Positions 32,927 to 34,793 of a DNA stretch of 34,793 nt are shown piece by piece. This DNA is from Planctomycetota bacterium. GTDB taxonomy: Bacteria > Planctomycetota > UBA1135 > GCA-002748355. A model generated the notes under the pieces. It saw only the letters and a list, made by a program, of their open reading frames with translations. It did no database searches and was not told where the DNA came from. Each line of letters begins with the position of its first letter. Position 1 is the first letter of the stretch. Where the stretch lies: contig PDSF01000005.1 in NCBI GenBank assembly GCA_002748355.1, positions 1 through 34,793 of the forward strand. The letters run 5' to 3'. The position numbers and the translations under genes are program-made.

Positions 32927-33016
32927 GAGCCTGCAATTCTGAGAGCCCGGCCTAGCTAAGCAATAAACGAATACGCTGCAGGGCCTGTTCTCGCTCTGCA
33001 CGAGAGCAAAGAGCAG

Positions 33017-34567
33017 ATGTACGAACTCACGAGCTATCTCGCCGGGGACTGGGTCCGCGGCTCTGGCAGCGAGCGCCCGATCTTTAACCCGAGTACTGAG
33101 GAGAAACTCGGCTCAGTGGCCGGGGGCGCTCTGGACATGGCTGCCGCGTATTCGTTTGCCCTCGAAAAGGGGGTGCCGGCGCTGGCCAGCCTCTGCTTCG
33201 CCGAGCGCGGCGAGCTCCTCAAGGCCTTGTCCAAGAAGCTGTATGAGCACCGGGACGAGCTGATCGACTTGGCCATCGTCAATGGGGGCAATACCCGGGG
33301 CGATGCCAAGTTCGACATCGACGGTGCCACCGGGACCCTGGCCTACTACGGCCAACTGGGTAAGAGCCTTGGCGATCGGCGCTTTTTGAGCGATGGCGAA
33401 GGCGAGGCGCTGGGCCGCAGCCCGCGCTTCTTCGGTCAGCATCTCTTCACCACGCGCCGGGGCCTGGCTGTCCACGTCAACGCCTTCAACTTCCCGGCCT
33501 GGGGCATGGGCGAGAAGATGGCCTGTGCCCTGCTGGCGGGGGTGCCAGTCCTCGAAAAGGCAGGGACCCCGAGCGCCCTGCTCGCCTGGCGCATGGCGGA
33601 GATCATTGTGGATTCTGGGATCCTGCCCGAAGGTTGCTTCCAGTTTGTCACCGGCCCGCTCGGCGATCTCTTCGACCATCTGGGGGCGATGGACCACGTC
33701 GCCTTCACCGGCTCGGCCGTTACCGGTCACAAGATCCGCGGCCATGCCTCGATGCTGCAGAAGCAGGTGCGGGTCAATATCGAGGCGGACTCGATCAACT
33801 CCGCCGTCTTGGGGCCGGACGTCGAGGAGGATTCTGAGACCTGGGATCTCTTCGTCTCCATGGTCAGTGGCGAGATCACGCAGAAGGCCGGTCAGAAGTG
33901 CACGGCGATCCGGCGCATTTTCGTGCCCGAAAAGATCAAAGGGGCCGTCTGCGAAGCTCTGGCGGAGCGCCTGCAAAAGGTCAAGGTGGGCGATCCGGCC
34001 GATGACGATGTGCGCATGGGGCCGGTGGCGAGTCAGTCTCAGGACGATGAGGTCCGCAGCGGCATGCAGCTGCTTCTGCAGCATGCCCGGGCGGTCTGTG
34101 GCGGCCCCGAGCCGCTTCGGGACAAGGGCTACTTCTTTGCGCCAACCCTGCTTGAGGCCGCCAATGCCAAGACGGATCTTCTGCACTCGCTCGAGGTCTT
34201 TGGGCCCTGCTCGACGGTGATCCCGTATTCGGGTGAGTCGGCCGAGGCGGTGTCACTCGTCAACCGTGGCGGGGGTAGCCTGGTGTCGAGCCTCTACTCC
34301 GATGACAAGGCATGGAGCGCCGAAATGATCCTGGGCATTTCGCCCTGGCACGGCCGGGTGTGGATTGGCTCAGAAAAGGTCGCTGGCAAGGCCACGCCCC
34401 CCGGCGCAGTGCTGCCGATGTCGGTGCACGGCGGCCCCGGTCGCGCCGGTGGGGGCGAAGAGCTCGGTGGCCTGCGTGGTCTTGCCTTCTACATGCAGCG
34501 CAGCTCGCTCCAAGGAGACCAAGGTCTCCTCGCTCGCGAGTTTGGTCTCGCAAAGAATGCCGACTGA
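33017..34567 (+). CDS. PaaZ/BoxD-type aldehyde dehydrogenase, stand-alone (no MaoC domain)
   Basis: A 516-aa NADP-dependent aldehyde dehydrogenase of the PaaZ N-domain family, which oxidises CoA-thioester semialdehydes in phenylacetate (oxepin-CoA) or benzoate (3,4-dehydroadipyl-CoA semialdehyde, BoxD) degradation. Asn158 lies in [15 protein letters not shown], Glu256 in [10 protein letters not shown] and Cys295 in [10 protein letters not shown]; these positions match the catalytic Glu256 and Cys295 known for E. coli PaaZ. The C-terminus [20 protein letters not shown] and [10 protein letters not shown] is diagnostic for the group. E. coli PaaZ (about 680 aa) continues into a MaoC hydratase domain, which is absent here. 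No paa or box gene is in the window, so the pathway is uncertain. Start ATG 33017 gives the usual N-terminus. Confidence 0.9.
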   Translation: MYELTSYLAGDWVRGSGSERPIFNPSTEEKLGSVAGGALDMAAAYSFALEKGVPALASLCFAERGELLKALSKKLYEHRDELIDLAIVNGGNTRGDAKFDIDGATGTLAYYGQLGKSLGDRRFLSDGEGEALGRSPRFFGQHLFTTRRGLAVHVNAFNFPAWGMGEKMACALLAGVPVLEKAGTPSALLAWRMAEIIVDSGILPEGCFQFVTGPLGDLFDHLGAMDHVAFTGSAVTGHKIRGHASMLQKQVRVNIEADSINSAVLGPDVEEDSETWDLFVSMVSGEITQKAGQKCTAIRRIFVPEKIKGAVCEALAERLQKVKVGDPADDDVRMGPVASQSQDDEVRSGMQLLLQHARAVCGGPEPLRDKGYFFAPTLLEAANAKTDLLHSLEVFGPCSTVIPYSGESAEAVSLVNRGGGSLVSSLYSDDKAWSAEMILGISPWHGRVWIGSEKVAGKATPPGAVLPMSVHGGPGRAGGGEELGGLRGLAFYMQRSSLQGDQGLLAREFGLAKNAD

Positions 34568-34720
34568 AATGCTCCGGTGGGGGCGGCCATGGGCCAGCTC
34601 TTCGATGCAAGGGGGAGCTTGGCAGCCGCCCAAAAAGCTGCTGCGCCAATTGCCGCTCTCCGTGCAACCAGGCCTCCCCTTGGCCCTATCTAGTCCTGGA
34701 ATAAGCGATAGATGAGCCTC

Positions 34721-34769
34721 CGTCTGATCCGAGCCGCTTCTGCTCCGTCGCGGCGGTTCGGATCGGACG
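34721..34769 (+). terminator. 17-bp hairpin downstream of the PaaZ-like gene
   Basis: Bases 34721-34737 and 34753-34769 pair over 17 positions in plus-strand RNA, with two G-U pairs and a 15-nt loop. No U-tract follows within the window. The 153 bp between the stop codon and the hairpin show no credible gene. It could equally be the upstream element of a gene beyond the right edge. Confidence 0.4.
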
Positions 34770-34793
34770 AAGGCAGGCAAGAGAGGGCCTTTC

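Overview
The window is a stretch of high-GC bacterial chromosome carrying about 22 protein genes, mostly housekeeping and cell-envelope genes. I see no tRNA, rRNA, CRISPR array, transposase or phage gene. The most likely host is a member of the Planctomycetota. Two things point there: the ribH-nusB-ftsY gene order, and the C-terminal domain of the truncated gene at the left edge, which resembles the terminal beta-rich domain repeated in many secreted planctomycete proteins. Both rest on remembered family patterns, not on a search, so the assignment is an inference.

Layout, left to right. (1) 1-540 is the 3' end of a secreted-type protein. (2) 822-7142, minus strand: a GT2 glycosyltransferase, an FAD-dependent oxidoreductase and two SAM methyltransferases form a tight surface-glycan or lipid-linked-sugar cluster, followed downstream by a Cache-PAS histidine kinase. 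A YfhO-type membrane protein (7293-9965) is divergent from this cluster. (3) 10120-18863, minus strand, is a long co-directional block read as parvulin PPIase, miaA, rsmG, ribH, nusB, ftsY, an O-antigen-ligase-like protein and an ALDH7 aldehyde dehydrogenase. Start/stop overlaps (GTGA, ATGA) link PPIase-miaA-rsmG, and 2-11 nt gaps link nusB-ftsY-ligase. (4) 19021-26311, plus strand: a metallophosphoesterase, yidC, then a three-gene lipoprotein set. This set is a FlgO-like lipoprotein fused to a trypsin-like protease, an LpoB-like lipoprotein and a COG3014-like lipoprotein. (5) 26372-34567: a cyclophilin (minus), tex (plus), a DUF1294 protein (minus), an exported HEAT-repeat protein (plus), an unrecognised 196-211 aa protein (plus) behind a promoter region with two palindromes, and a PaaZ-type aldehyde dehydrogenase (plus).

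The most unusual items are: the FlgO-like/protease fusion in an operon with LpoB-like and COG3014-like lipoproteins, a candidate envelope or peptidoglycan-synthesis control module; three consecutive hairpins in the 154-bp convergent gap at 9966-10119; the 9-bp tandem repeat upstream of nusB; the twin CAATTG-centred palindromes in front of the orphan gene at 32291-32926; and a motif shared by two divergent promoter regions (7214-7229 and 18921-18944). No defence system or biosynthetic cluster of a recognised kind is visible.
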